The notes under the pieces were generated by a model. That model searched no databases. It saw nothing but the letters and a program-made list of their open reading frames with translations, and was not told where the DNA came from. Both the position numbers and the translations under genes were made by a program. This document shows positions 50,311-61,602 of a stretch of 64,000 nt of DNA, piece after piece. The stretch is from Dasypus novemcinctus. Lineage: Eukaryota > Chordata > Mammalia > Cingulata > Dasypodidae. The DNA lies in contig NC_080696.1 in NCBI RefSeq assembly GCF_030445035.2, forward strand, positions 26,115,661 through 26,179,660. The letters run 5' to 3'. Position 1 is the stretch's first letter. Every line of letters begins with the position of its first letter.

Positions 50311-51967
50311 AAGAAATAAAAACAACTTATGGCATACATGAACCTAAAGAAAATATGGGTAATAAAATCAATTCCTTGACAATAATAACATTAAATTTTA
50401 ATGGATTAAACTCTCCAGCCAAGAGACATGGGTAGGTAGAATGCAAAAGGAAATATGATCCTTCTATAAGCAGTCTACAAGAAGCTCACCTTAATCCAGG
50501 GATTCAAAGTGAATGGTTGGAAAACAAATTTACATGAAAACAATAACCAAAAAAAGTCAGGGGTAGCTATACAAATAATGGAAAAAGACTTTAAATGCAG
50601 AACTATTGAAGAGACAAAGAAGGATACTATGTACTAATAAAAGGGGTAATCTATCAAAAATAAAGAACAATCTTAAACATTTATGCACCTAACCAAGGTA
50701 CCTCAAAACATAAGACAAACACTGGAAAACTAAATGGAGAAATAGATGCCTCTACATTACAGTGATGGACATTTGTACACCATTATCAACTTTAGATAGA
50801 ACATCTCAACAGAGAATCAATAAAGAAACAAAATCCTGGAATAATACATTAGAGAATTTGGACCTAATAGATATATACAGAACATTACACTCAAATACAG
50901 CAGGATATACATTCTTTTTGGGTGCATGTTAGGCCACAGAAGAACTTTCAATGAATTCAGAAAGATTGAAATTACACTAATTTCTCTGAACATAGTGGAA
51001 TGAAGCTGGAAATTAATAAGATGAAGAAACCAGGTTAGGCACAAAGTTATGGAAGTTCAATTACATACACTTAGAAAAACTTTGGATAAATGAGGAAATT
51101 GCAGAAGAAGTCAGTAAGTATTTTGAAATGAATGAAAATGGCAATATATCTATCAAAACCTATGGGATAGAGCAAAAGATGGACAAAAGTGGACACAGGC
51201 AATTCATATCCATAAATTCCTATATTAAAAGAGAAGAAAGAGCTAAAAACAAAGACCTAACTGCACACTTGGAGGAAGTAGGAAAAGAACAACAACACTA
51301 TAACAAGTAGAAAGAAAGAAATAACAACGATTAGAGCAGATGAAAATGAAGTTGAAAATAAGAAAGCACTAGAAAAAATAAACAAAACCAAAAACTTGTT
51401 CCTTGAGATTAATGAAATTGGTAAATCCTTAGACTAACTAAGAAAAAAAGAGAGAAGATGCAAATATATAAAATAAGAAATGAGTTATTTCTGCATTATT
51501 CTGAGTTATTTCTGAACTCACAGAAATAATGAGTATCATGAGGATACCCTGAAAACATATATGACAACAAGATGGATAATTAGAGGAAATGGACAAATTC
51601 CTAGAAACACATAAGCAACCTATATTGACCAAAGAGAAACTGATAAACTCAACAGACCAATCACAAGTAATGAGGTAGAATTCATCAACGAACCTCTAGC
51701 AACTAAGAAGAGCCAAGGCCAGACGGCTTCACAGATTAATTCTACCAAACATTCTCAAAAGAACTAACACCAATTTTGCTTAAAGTCTTCCAAAATACAA
51801 AAGAGGAGGAAATATTGATTAACTCATTCTAGGATGTCAGTGTCACCCTAATTCCAAAGTCAAAGACACCACAAGAAAGGAAAACTATAGACTAAACTTT
51901 CTAATGAAACTTGATGCTAAAGTCCTCAACAAATTACTTGAGAATCATATTCAAAAGCACATCAAAG

Positions 51968-52657
51968 CCTGGGCCCTGAGCCTCAGCAGAGTTGCAACAC
52001 CTACTCTCCGGTTCATTGGACTTACCCAGGTCAGATAACAGGGAGATGAGGAGAGTCAAACATAACACTGAGGAACTGAGAGTCTACAATTGCAAGCAGA
52101 AGAATCCCATCCATTCCATTCATGTAGGATCTAAGCCCCCTCTGGATTTAGAGGTGGAGTAGACACTGCCATCCCAGGGTACTTAGGATGGAGGAATAAA
52201 ATATGGATTAGAATGGACTTACTGGTATTCTAGTATAGAAATATTATGACTATCAGTGGAAGAATCTGTATCATTGATGTGGAGACAGTGGCCATGGGAG
52301 TTGCTGAGGGCAGGGAAATGGAAGAAGAGGTGTGATATTGGGGCATTTTCAGGACTTGGAGTTGTCCTGAATGATAATGCAGAGAAAGATGCAGAACATT
52401 ATATATCCTGCCATAACCCACTGAATAAAGTTGGAGAGAGTATAAACTACAATGTAAACTAGAATCCATGCTGTGTAGCAGTGCTCCAAAATGTACTCAT
52501 CAAATACAATGAATATGCTACCCTGATGAAAGAGGTTGTTGATGTGGGAGGAGTGAGGGGCATTAGGGAGTGGGGCTATAGGAGAACCTCTTATATTTTT
52601 TACTTTAACATTTTGTGTGGTGTATGTATCTTTAAAAGAAAAAGATAATTTTAAAAA
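51968..52657 (+). mobile_element. 5'-truncated L1 nested in L1 ORF2
   Basis: About 690 bases of the end of module A with the L1 terminus ('ttaacattttgtg') and an A-rich tail. It is flanked by ATCAAAG at 51961-51967 and 52658-52664. Removing it rejoins ORF2 ('cacatcaaag' + 'gaattctactcc'), so the insertion site is precise. It is non-coding; a G-rich run stands at 52545-52577. Confidence 0.88.
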
Positions 52658-52980
52658 ATCAAAGGAATTCTACTCCATGACCAAGTGGGTTTCATTGCTG
52701 GTGTGCAAGGATGGTTCAACATAAAACCAATCAATGTAATAAACCACATAAACAGATCAAAAGAAAAGTTCAAATGATTATTTCTATAGATGCAGAAAAA
52801 GCATTTGACAAAATACAACACCTTTTTCTGATAAAAACACTGCAAAAGATAGGAATAGAAGGAAACTTATTCAACATCTTAAGGGGTGTATATGAAAAAC
52901 CCACAGCTAACAACATTGAAAGGTGAAATCCTAAAAGCTTTCCATCTAACAATCTAGAACAAGATTAGATTGCCCTCTGT

Positions 52981-55000
52981 ATTAGGCAGCCAAAGTGATG
53001 CAGATGCAAAATACCGGTAATCAGTTGATTATAAGTGTATTTATAGTACACTGTATAGTGTAGAAGATTACAGTTACCAGGCCATAAAGGGTAAGTTACT
53101 TTCTTCACCAGTCTACTGACATGTGTTGGACTAAGATGGCTGTTGATGTCTACAAGAGTTCAGGCTACCTGGGATCCTCTCTTCCTGGGAGTCATTTCTC
53201 TCCAGGCTCACTTCTGTTTCTCCACAAGTTCTGATGTATACTATGAAACTTTCTAGGCTGTGCCTCTCTCCAAAAGGCCAGCTGTAGACTATCAGGTGAC
53301 CAGCTCTTTCTCTCTTCCCAGGGCTTGATTCTTTCTGGGCTCAGCTGTTCTGCTGCTCTGTGTGATTACTTCCCAGGCTCCAGCTCAAAACTACCAACTC
53401 TGTAATTTGCCAGGAATTTGATATTTGAGTTCCCACTTACCAAGGTGTGGGAGCTTAATGCCCTAATTATGTGGCTCAATCAAGCCTTAATCATTATTTA
53501 ATCAAATTAATGTGAAACCTCTGAGTCCAGTATAATTTAAAATGCCCAGAGGGACAGACCATTTTACAAACATAATCCAATATCTTTTCCTGGAATTCAT
53601 TAACAATACCAAACTGCCGTACTCCACCCTCTAAATTCCAAAAAAACATTACAATATTCAAAAAAACATTTCAAAAACAATACTAAGTACAATATCATAT
53701 CATAATCAGTTAAAAGAAGTACAGTTTGTCTGATGGCAAAGTCCCATCTGCTGTAGACCTCTGAAACTTGGGAAACAATTTATCTGCTTCTAATAAACAA
53801 ATGGACAAAGGATAAATATTTTCAATACAATTAGGAGAAATTGGGAAGGAAACATAAATCATGGGTCCCCTACAGTTCTGTAAAACTGAAGATGTAGTTC
53901 ATTATATGTCAGAGCCTGAGATTCATTCTTAAGATTATGCTTTCTATGTCTTGGGGACTCATGAGGAACCAGCATTTCCACAGGCTTGCCCAGTGGGCAT
54001 TTTCTTGGTTCCACCCTCATCAAGAATCTGGGTGTCAACCAAGATCTAGACAACAACCTCCAAGAGCACTGGTATGATTGTCACAATTTATCCAATATTT
54101 GGGTTAGAAACTTAACCCCATAGTACAGTGAAGTGAAGACAACTTCCTTCCTAACCATTGGCATATAGGCTTAACCCCTCATAGCAATGAGTTGACCACC
54201 TGGCCTTTCCTAATCCATGGGGAAAAACCCACCCCTCCGAGACCTATCAGGTGCTGACTTTAGCCTCCCTTTTCATTGGGGAATGTGCTCCACCCTCTCT
54301 GTACCCTAGAGCAGCAAAACTCTCCTTGACTATTGGGTGGGAATATCCAACATTTTCAACTGCCAGGGCAAACTCACCCTTTCTGTACATATGGGTGTGT
54401 TTCCTCTCTTGGCCCAGGACAATGTCTAAACTCCAGATCTCAGCTTCCATGGTCTTCCTCTTAAAGCTGTTTCCACATCCATACCTCTTTTCCATGTCCC
54501 TTTTAATCCAGGCTGGCAGTGGTTTTGTTCATGCAGCTCTCTAAAAAGCTTGTTGGTTTAGCATGTGTGAAGCAGGGGCTCAAGCTATCAGACAGTAAGA
54601 TTTTCCACAAGTCTTTCTGAGATAACTGCATATGCAATCCTGATTTACAAGTTCCAAGTTTAGTTAAGTCCTCGAATGGGGAACTGTAATCTGGGAGCTT
54701 GATTTCCAGAGGCTTGGAATTTCCTGAGTCAGTTTCTGTTTACTTTGTGCCCAACAGTTCAGTCTTCAGCTTATTTCTCTCATCTAGCATTTTGCTATAG
54801 GCTGCAAGGAGAAGTCAAGCCTCATTCTCTATGTTTACTTTGTAAAATTCTTCAGCTAAATACCCAGGCTCACCGTTTTCAAATTCTGTCTTCCAAAAAA
54901 CACCAGGAGTTAATCTTGTTAAGTTCCCTGCAGCTTTAAAACATGGATTGCCTTTCTTCCAGTTTCCAATAATAGTTTCATCAAACCAACACTCCCACTA
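52981..55000 (+). mobile_element. Unclassified 2 kb interspersed repeat
   Basis: It interrupts L1 ORF2 between 'agattgccctct' and 'tctctgctcttctttaacat'. Its first 650 bases are related to the smaller repeat at 34602-35097. The rest (53640-55000) has no counterpart in the window and no long open frame, but contains blocks such as 'ggttagaaacttaacccc' and 'cttcccaggctccagctc'. The right border is uncertain by 20 bases and no clear duplication is visible. It could be a longer relative of the small repeat, an LTR-type element, or two adjacent insertions. Confidence 0.55.
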
Positions 55001-56240
55001 TCTCTGCTCTTCTTTAACATTGTGTGAGGAGTACTGGCTTAAGCACTTAGGCAAGAAAAAGATACAAAGCATCTAAATTGCAAAGGAAGAAGTACATATT
55101 TCACTATTTGCAGATGACATGATCCTATACTTAGGAAGTCCTGAGAAACATATAACACACCTTCTAGAGTATATAAATGAGTTCAGTAAAGTGACAGGAT
55201 CAAAGATCAGTGTGCAAAAATGAGTAGCATTTCTCTACACCAATAATGAGCAAACTGAGAAAGAACTAAAAAAAATCCCACTTACAACAGTAACTGAAAG
55301 ATTAAAATACCTAAGAATAAATTTAACTAAAAATGTAAATGACTTGTATGCAGAGACCTACACAACACTGTTAAAGAAAATGAAAGAAGACCTGAATAAA
55401 AAGAATACTATTCCCTGTTCATGGTTAAGAAGACTAAACATCATTAAGATGTCTATCATATCCAAACTGATTTGCAGTTTTAATGCAATCCCAATAAAAA
55501 TTACCATGGTACATTTTACTGACCTGGAAAAGCAAACCATGAAATTTGCTTGGAAGGGCAAGTGGTCCTGAGTAGCCAAAGACATATTGAAAAAGAAAAA
55601 TGAAATGGGAGATATCACACTACCTGACTTTAAAAAATATGTGGTATTGACACTGGGATATACATATCGACCAATGGAACTGAAATGAGAGTTCTGATTT
55701 AGATCCCCACATATACAACAACTGATATTTGACAAGGCTGCCAAGCCTTCTCAACTGTGAGAAAAAGGCCTCTTCAACAAATGGTGCTTGGAAAACTGGA
55801 TAACCATACTCAAAATAATGAGAGGGAATACACACTAACACATTATCCAAAAATTAATTCAAGATGGGCCAAAGATATAAGAGCCAAGGCCATAAAGATC
55901 TTGGAAAATAATGTAGGGAAACATCTACAGGGTCTTGTATTAGAAAACGATTTCATGAACTTTACACCAAAGCAATGAGCAACAAAAGAAAAAATAGATA
56001 CAAGACACCTCCTCAAAATTAAAAATATTTGCACCTCAAAGGAGTTTGTCAAGAAGGTGAAAAGGCAGCCTACTCAATGAAAGAAAATATTTGGTAACCA
56101 CATATTTGTTAGGGGCCTAATATCCAGCATATAAAAAGAAATCTTACACTGATACTAAAAGGACAAACAACCCATTTGAAAACTGGGCACGTGATTTGAA
56201 CAGACACTTCTCTCAAGAAGAAGTACAAATGGACAGCAAT

Positions 56241-56425
56241 CATCTCCCAGAAATTCATCAAGGATCTTCATTGGCCTTTCATTGGAGCCCCTGGTTTGCA
56301 GCCTGCTGGTGGAACTTGGACAAATACATCCCCAAAGTCATGTGAGAGACTCATAAAATCTTCTACTATTGACAGATATGTACTATTGATTCTGTTTTCC
56401 CTAGAGAATCCTGACTAATACTCTT
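56241..56425 (-). mobile_element. Fragment of an unclassified interspersed repeat
   Basis: On the reverse strand it starts 'gtattagtcaggattctc' and 'tagggaaaacagaatcaata', a beginning that I recall as common in mammalian interspersed repeats but cannot name safely. It ends where L1 ORF2 stops. Its first bases resemble those of the repeats at 34602 and 52981. Confidence 0.4.
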
Positions 56426-56429
56426 AGAT

Positions 56430-58766
56430 TACATAAATATTACATAAATAGTGTAGGTATTCCCATATGCTCCACTCCTGACCCCTCCCACACTTTCCCT
56501 CATTAACAACCTTCTTCATTAGTGTGATACATTTGTTACAATTGATGAACATATATTGGATCATTGACCCTAAGCATGGATTATAGTTTATATTATAGTT
56601 TAAACTCTCTCCCACACTATTTTATACATTACGACAAGATATATAATGGTCTGTATCCATTACTGCAACATCATTCAGGCCAATTCCAATGTCCCCAAAA
56701 TACCACCCTATTATACCTTTTAAAATATATACTTAGTTTATACAAAAACATAGGGGATTCCCACATGGCCCAGTCTCCACACTCCCCACATCTTCTTACA
56801 CCAACAACATCCCTCACCTATATGGTATATTCATTGCATTGATGAACACATCTTAAAGCAATGCCACCAAGAATGGACCAAAGTTCACACTGCAATCCAC
56901 ACTCTTCCCCCTCCAATTCTACAGATTATGGCAAGACATACAATGGCCTGCATCCTTTGGTGCAAGGTCACCAGGACGATCCTCAAGTCCCCAAATGCCC
57001 CAAATTACACCTGTTTTGCCTTTCCCTGCCCTCAGAACCTCCAGTGGTCACAGCCTCCACATCAATGATACAGCTCCTTCCATTGCTAGAATCACAATGA
57101 CTCTATAGTAGAATACCAGTAAGTCTACTTTAATCCATAGTTCATTTGTCAATCCTGAGGATTCTGGGATGGTGATGCCCACACCATCTCCACTTGAGAA
57201 GGATCTGTGATCCATTAGGGCTGATGCTCTTGCTTGCAACTGCAGACTTTCTTAGTTCCTTGGTATGGCAGTTATTGATCATTACCTTCTTGTTAGTTGC
57301 CATGGATGAGACCAATGAACTGGAGGGCAGGTGCTATAATTCTGCTGAGATTTGATGCCCAGCTTACACATGAACAGCCCAAAGATTCAAGTCTCTTGGA
57401 CATACACCTACCAACCCTAGGACTAATTTTAGTTGCAAATAGAAGATCAGAAGAGTCATGAGTAGAGAAATAATAACTGAGTCAAATTCTATCACCCTGG
57501 GGAGCATAAATTCCAAAGTAGCACCCTAAGGCAAAGCATCAAACTCCTGAGCTATCTGCCCTGACTGTAGTGTCTGGATGTCTCCAGAGCCATTCCAGTA
57601 AGATGACATTGGTTTAGATGGATGCTTCTGACCTCTCTCACATACAAAAAAATGTCTGACAAGGGGCAAAATCCTCCCAGAGTGAGATTTTTTGAGAACC
57701 CTCAGAGCAGGAGACTCCAGGGCATTGATCTGGAGGGAACTAGACAAATAGGTGAAGAGCCCAAGGAAAAACCCTGAGTTTCTTGCCCCTGTGGCTAGAA
57801 ATGGTGAGTGGTTATGCCCTACCCTCAAGACAAAAGCTTCCATTCACATCCTGTCTCCCACAAGACACTAAGTAGGAGGAGTATTCTTTAGGAGGAAGAG
57901 GGTTCTGGAAAAGGGTGGAGAGAGTTTTCCTTTCTGTGGGTTTGGTTATCTGGGTCCTCTTAATATTTGAGGGGCACACCAGCCAGCTACTCAAGCATCC
58001 TGAGGCACCCAGCTGCCCTAGGAGAGAAGAACTTGGGTGAAGAGAGGGCAGAACCAGTAACTGACTGGTCCGGGGTTGAAAACTATCTATATTCTAACTT
58101 CCCTAAGGGATGGTGGGGGTAGGGAGACTCAATAAGCTTTCAGATGCCTAATTGGAGTCCCCTGGGAGGGGGAGAGGTCTGAAAGATGGTTAAGAGTGGT
58201 TTCTTTAGGGTTAGTTCAATCACCAAGACCTCCTTTGAATCCCAGAAAGGACCTCAACCTGACCAGGAGAGGGGAGGGGGACCCATCCTCACAGGCTGTC
58301 ACACCCAGCCAACAGCTCTGGAAGAGAAAGCAATTAGAAAGAAAAGGGGTCAGGAACAGACAGGCACCTAAGCAGCAAGACTGTGGCAATTTGCTAAGAT
58401 TATAACTGGACTGAAGGAAAGTGGGCAGACAGCTTTCCGAAATGCTAAATTGACCCAAGGAGAAAGTTTAGCTTAGTGGAGGAGTTCATGCCTTGAAAAT
58501 ACAAGTTACTGGTAACTTGTATTCCGAGCTCTTCTTAGAAAAGTGATCCACAAGCTTATCAGACATCCAGCTGATACTTTAGACAGGAAACATATAGACT
58601 TTCTTCTTTCTTCTTATTTTTCATTAAAAAAGTTTCTTTTTTTCATTTTAACATAGTTTATTTGTTAAAACCTGGTTCAAAACCTGTGAAAGAAGGCTGC
58701 AGGGTAATTAATGAATACCGGAAACCTGAGAAATTCCCTAGTGGCCTAAGAGGGAAGGCTGTTTTT
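56430..58766 (-). mobile_element. Composite L1: 3' UTR joined to inverted 5' UTR
   Basis: 56430-57590 is module A in reverse orientation, with a short AT-rich start where the tail should be. 57600-58766 is the type 2 5' UTR in forward orientation, with its L1 5' end on the left ('gatctggagggaactagac', 'gacccaaggagaaagttt', 'aaaacctggttcaaaacc'). Read on the reverse strand this is an inverted 5' segment followed by the 3' end, with both ORFs and module B missing. Short open frames here are non-coding. Confidence 0.7.
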
Positions 58767-60343
58767 CTTAGTTTTCAAAACTAATTCATATAGAGTTTTT
58801 ACATTCATTAAGTCAGTTCAGGTTTTAATATTTAATGTTAGTCAATATAAGTACATGGCTGTGAATATAGAATGTATATTACATAGATTTCAAAATGAAT
58901 CAAGAGAATGTTTGCACACTTCATTAAGAGGTTCTTAATAACATTGATTGTAATTCAATATAAGTACCTGGGAGTGAATAAATCAAGGATATTTCTTAGT
59001 TTTTAAAACTAATCATGATCATGACTCACATGCCACTAAGTTCTGTGTTGTAACATTGATTTTAAGTCAGTAAGTACATAGTAGTGAATAAAGCATGTTT
59101 TTTAAGTAGTTTTCAAGACTAATAAAGATGATGTTTTCACAGTTCACTGAGTTCTGTGTTTAATAGTGATTGTAAGTCAATGCAAGTACATAGAGGTGAA
59201 TAAAATCTGAGTTTTACTCACTTTTCAAAGCTAGCAGTGATACACAGTTCACTGTGTGAGTTCTGTGCTTAACCTTGTATATAAGTTAATGTTAGTACAT
59301 GACATTGAATAAAGCATGTATTTTACTTGGTTTTCACAACTAATCAAGATAGTGTTTCCACAGTTCACTAAGTGAGTTTTCTGTTTTAACATGGATTCTA
59401 AATCTATATATATATAACAGTGAAAATAGCATATATTTTACTTAGTTTTCAAACCCAATCAAGATAGTGTTTTCAAAGTTCATTCTGTGAACTTTGTGTT
59501 ATAAAATTGATTTTAAGCCAATATAAGTGCATATTGGTGAATAAAGAATGCATTTTATGACATTTCAAAACTAATTCAGATAAGTTTTTCACAGTTCTCA
59601 AAGTGAGGTGTGTTTTCACATTAATTTTAAATCAATATAAATATCTAAAGTTGAATAACACATGTATTTTATGTAGTTTTCAAAACTAATAGAGTTTTCA
59701 GAACTCACTGTGTTCTGCATTTTAACAATATTTGAAAGTAAACATAAGGTTATGCTTGTTAATAAGCAAATATTTTACCTAGTTTTCAAATCTAAGTAAG
59801 ATAAAACTTTTCATAGTTCTCTGAGTTTTGTGCTATAAAATTGATTGGAAGCCAATATAAATACATAGATGTCAATAAATTATGCATATTTCTTATTTTT
59901 CACAACTTATCAAGATATTCTCTTGGTTCATTAAGTCAATTCTATGTATTAAATTTACTTGTAAATAAATATAAGTAAATAACAGTGAATGCCATGTGTA
60001 TTGCATAGTGTTCAAAACTAATTAATATAGTTTATTCACAATTCACTGACTTCTGTTTCTTAACATTTATTGTAAGTCAATAGAAGAACAAAGCATTGAA
60101 TAAAGAATGGTATATTTCATTTTCAAATATAAAGAGATTGAGTGACCACAGATCACAAAGTGAGTATATGTGAACACTGAATGTCAGTCAGTATATGTAT
60201 ATAACAGTGAATAAAACATAATATTACATGTTTTTCAAAACAAATCAAGATAGTGTTTTCACAGTTTACAAAGTAAGTTCTGTGTTTTGTCATTGATTAA
60301 AATCTATAGAAGTATACACAAGTTAAAAAAACAAATATGTTAC
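58767..60343 (-). repeat. Satellite array, reverse orientation (part 3)
   Basis: About 14 monomers in the same orientation as 37779-41560, cut by the LTR at 60344. 'gaataaagcatg' or a variant recurs about every 115 bases. Confidence 0.92.
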
Positions 60344-60355
60344 TGATCTGCTTAG

Positions 60356-60460
60356 GAAGAGGCAGAAACACTAAATGCTATACGGAAGCAGTTTTATTAA
60401 ATGTTTTGCTATGAAGAGGCAAAAGCTCTAAATGATATGCAAAGGCAGCTTTATTCAATC
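60356..60460 (-). repeat. 57-base tandem duplication inside the LTR
   Basis: 'gaagaggcaraarc..taaatg' followed by 'ttttatt' begins at 60356 and again at 60413. Each copy includes one poly(A) signal (AATAAA on the reverse strand). Confidence 0.75.
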
Positions 60461-61007
60461 ACATGAGTTTTGGGTTACATCAAATGATTATTATAACAAT
60501 TGAGCAAGCACAGAAAAGAGGAGTAATCAATTAAAAACACAGGAAAGAATTAAAGTATATACAACCACTCATCAAATCAGGGGAAAACTCAACATCTGAT
60601 CTCTGGGGATCCCCTTTTGCAGCCAATCAGAGTCCTGATGGAAAAAATGGTCCCAGGCAGAGCGTCCCCCTTTGGGGGAGGCTCTGACTGGTAGCCTAGG
60701 GGCTACCCCTTTTAAGGGGTTCTGAACCTCAGAACTCCAATGGATCTTGCAACTCATGAGGAATGACCTCTTTGAAAGTAACCATATCCATCTGGTGTGG
60801 GGGTGACTAGCCCTCTGTAGGAGAGACATGGTGTTTTGAGGGGTTTTTTGTTCTATTCTGTTTATGGTGCACTAACATCAGCTTTAGGTTGACGGTAAAT
60901 TTACAGGAGATACAAACAGGACGTGTCAATATCATGTTCGGTGACTTGCTTCTTCTAAACATTTGTTTTTGAGTAATGGATGGTGATGTTGCCTTCATAG
61001 CAGCATT

Positions 61008-61024
61008 ATAACATTCCAAAGGAT
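61008..61024 (+). repeat. Target-site duplication of the SINE, left copy
   Basis: ataacattccaaaggat, identical to 61485-61501 over 17 bases. Confidence 0.92.
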
Positions 61025-61484
61025 CGGGAAACGGACTTTGGCCCAGTGGTTAGGGCTTCCGTCTACCACATGGGAGGCCCCCGGTTCAAGCCCCAGGCCT
61101 CCTTGACCCATGTGGAGCTGGCCCATGCGCAGTGCTGATGCGCGCAAGGAGTGCTGTGCCATGCAAGGGTGTCCCCCGCGTAGGGGAGCCCCACGCGCAA
61201 GGAGTGCACCCGTAAGGAGAGCCGCCCAGCGCAAAGAAGGGAGCAGCCTGCCGAGGAATGGCGCCGCCCACACTTCCCGTGCCACTGACAACAGAAGCGG
61301 ACAAAGAAACAAGACGCAGCAAAAAGACACAGAAAACAGACAACCGGGGGAGGGGAATTAAATAAATAAATAAATTAATAAATCTTTAAAAAAAAAAGAA
61401 AAGACGCAGCAAAAGGACACAGAAAACAGACAACCAGGGGAGGGGAGGGGAATTAAATAAATAAAAATAAATCTTTAAAAAAAA
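61025..61484 (+). mobile_element. DAS-type tRNA-derived SINE, forward strand
   Basis: A tRNA-like head has an A box TGGCCCAGTGGT at 61039-61050 and a B box GGTTCAAGCCC at 61083-61093, the internal RNA polymerase III promoter. A GC-rich body ('ggagctggcccatgcgcag', 'ggtgtcccccgcgtagggg') and an A-rich tail follow. The tail module 'gacgcagcaaa.ggacacag' to 'aatctttaaaaaaa' occurs twice (61311-61400 and 61404-61484). The perfect 17-base duplication and CpG-rich body suggest a young insertion. It has no coding capacity; open frames across it are incidental. Confidence 0.92.
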
Positions 61485-61501
61485 ATAACATTCCAAAGGA
61501 T
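61485..61501 (+). repeat. Target-site duplication of the SINE, right copy
   Basis: Identical to 61008-61024. Confidence 0.92.
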
Positions 61502-61602
61502 GAAGGACAATTTAATCATTCACAATTCTAGGCTAAGACAGTAGACTATTGATTAAAGGCTTATGAATTCACAATTCCTAATAATTTTATTATAGTGCAT
61601 CA

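Larger units (their letters stand above)
47495..56240 (+). mobile_element. Long L1 with inverted 5' UTR and nested insertions
   Basis: The first 1.3 kb (47495-48815) is the type 2 5' UTR in reverse orientation. From about 48815 the element reads forward: pyrimidine tract, ORF1 (49340-50310) and ORF2 (50355-56240). The forward part begins about 100 L1 bases downstream of where the inverted part begins, a typical twin-priming join. ORF2 is interrupted by a truncated L1 (51968-52657) and by a 2 kb repeat (52981 to about 55000). It ends in the C-terminal part of ORF2 without a 3' UTR. Confidence 0.82.
50355..56240 (+). pseudogene. L1 ORF2 remnant, forward, with two insertions
   Basis: It starts MGNKINSLTIITLNFNGLNS at 50355, followed by endonuclease words up to about 51050. 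An upstream RT region around 51590-51960 follows, then '[12 protein letters not shown]' and '[20 protein letters not shown]' (52690-52926). The RT motif FADD lies at 55107-55118, after the second insertion. The C-terminal part has 'KKMKEDLNKKNTIPCSWLRR' (55344-55571) and 'NNVGKHLQGLVLENDFMNF' (55757-55978), and the element breaks off near 56240. Stops and frameshifts are numerous. About 200 codons of the C terminus and the whole 3' UTR are absent. Confidence 0.85.
60344..61602 (-). mobile_element. Solo LTR, reverse strand, carrying a SINE
   Basis: Bounded by TG..CA (tgatctgc at the left, gcatca at the right) within the satellite. Without the SINE it is about 780 bases. It is related to the LTR at 23476-24165 (around 60600-60740). 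On its sense strand a TTAAAA within the palindrome accccttttaaggggt (60705-60720) is TATA-like. Two poly(A) signals (reverse complements at 60450-60455 and 60393-60398) stand in a tandem duplication of 57 bases. A near-perfect hairpin of 13 bases per arm spans 60657-60685. No internal proviral sequence is present. Confidence 0.7.

Noticed and set aside
57526-58458. Open frames of 60-105 codons on both strands as small genes
   Set aside because: They fall in the L1 type 2 5' UTR and are not preserved in the copies at 36860-37778 or 47495-48815.
60995-61361. Arg/Pro/Ala-rich open frames of 83-111 codons
   Set aside because: They cover the forward DAS-SINE and its flank; there is no homology to a protein family and both strands are open.
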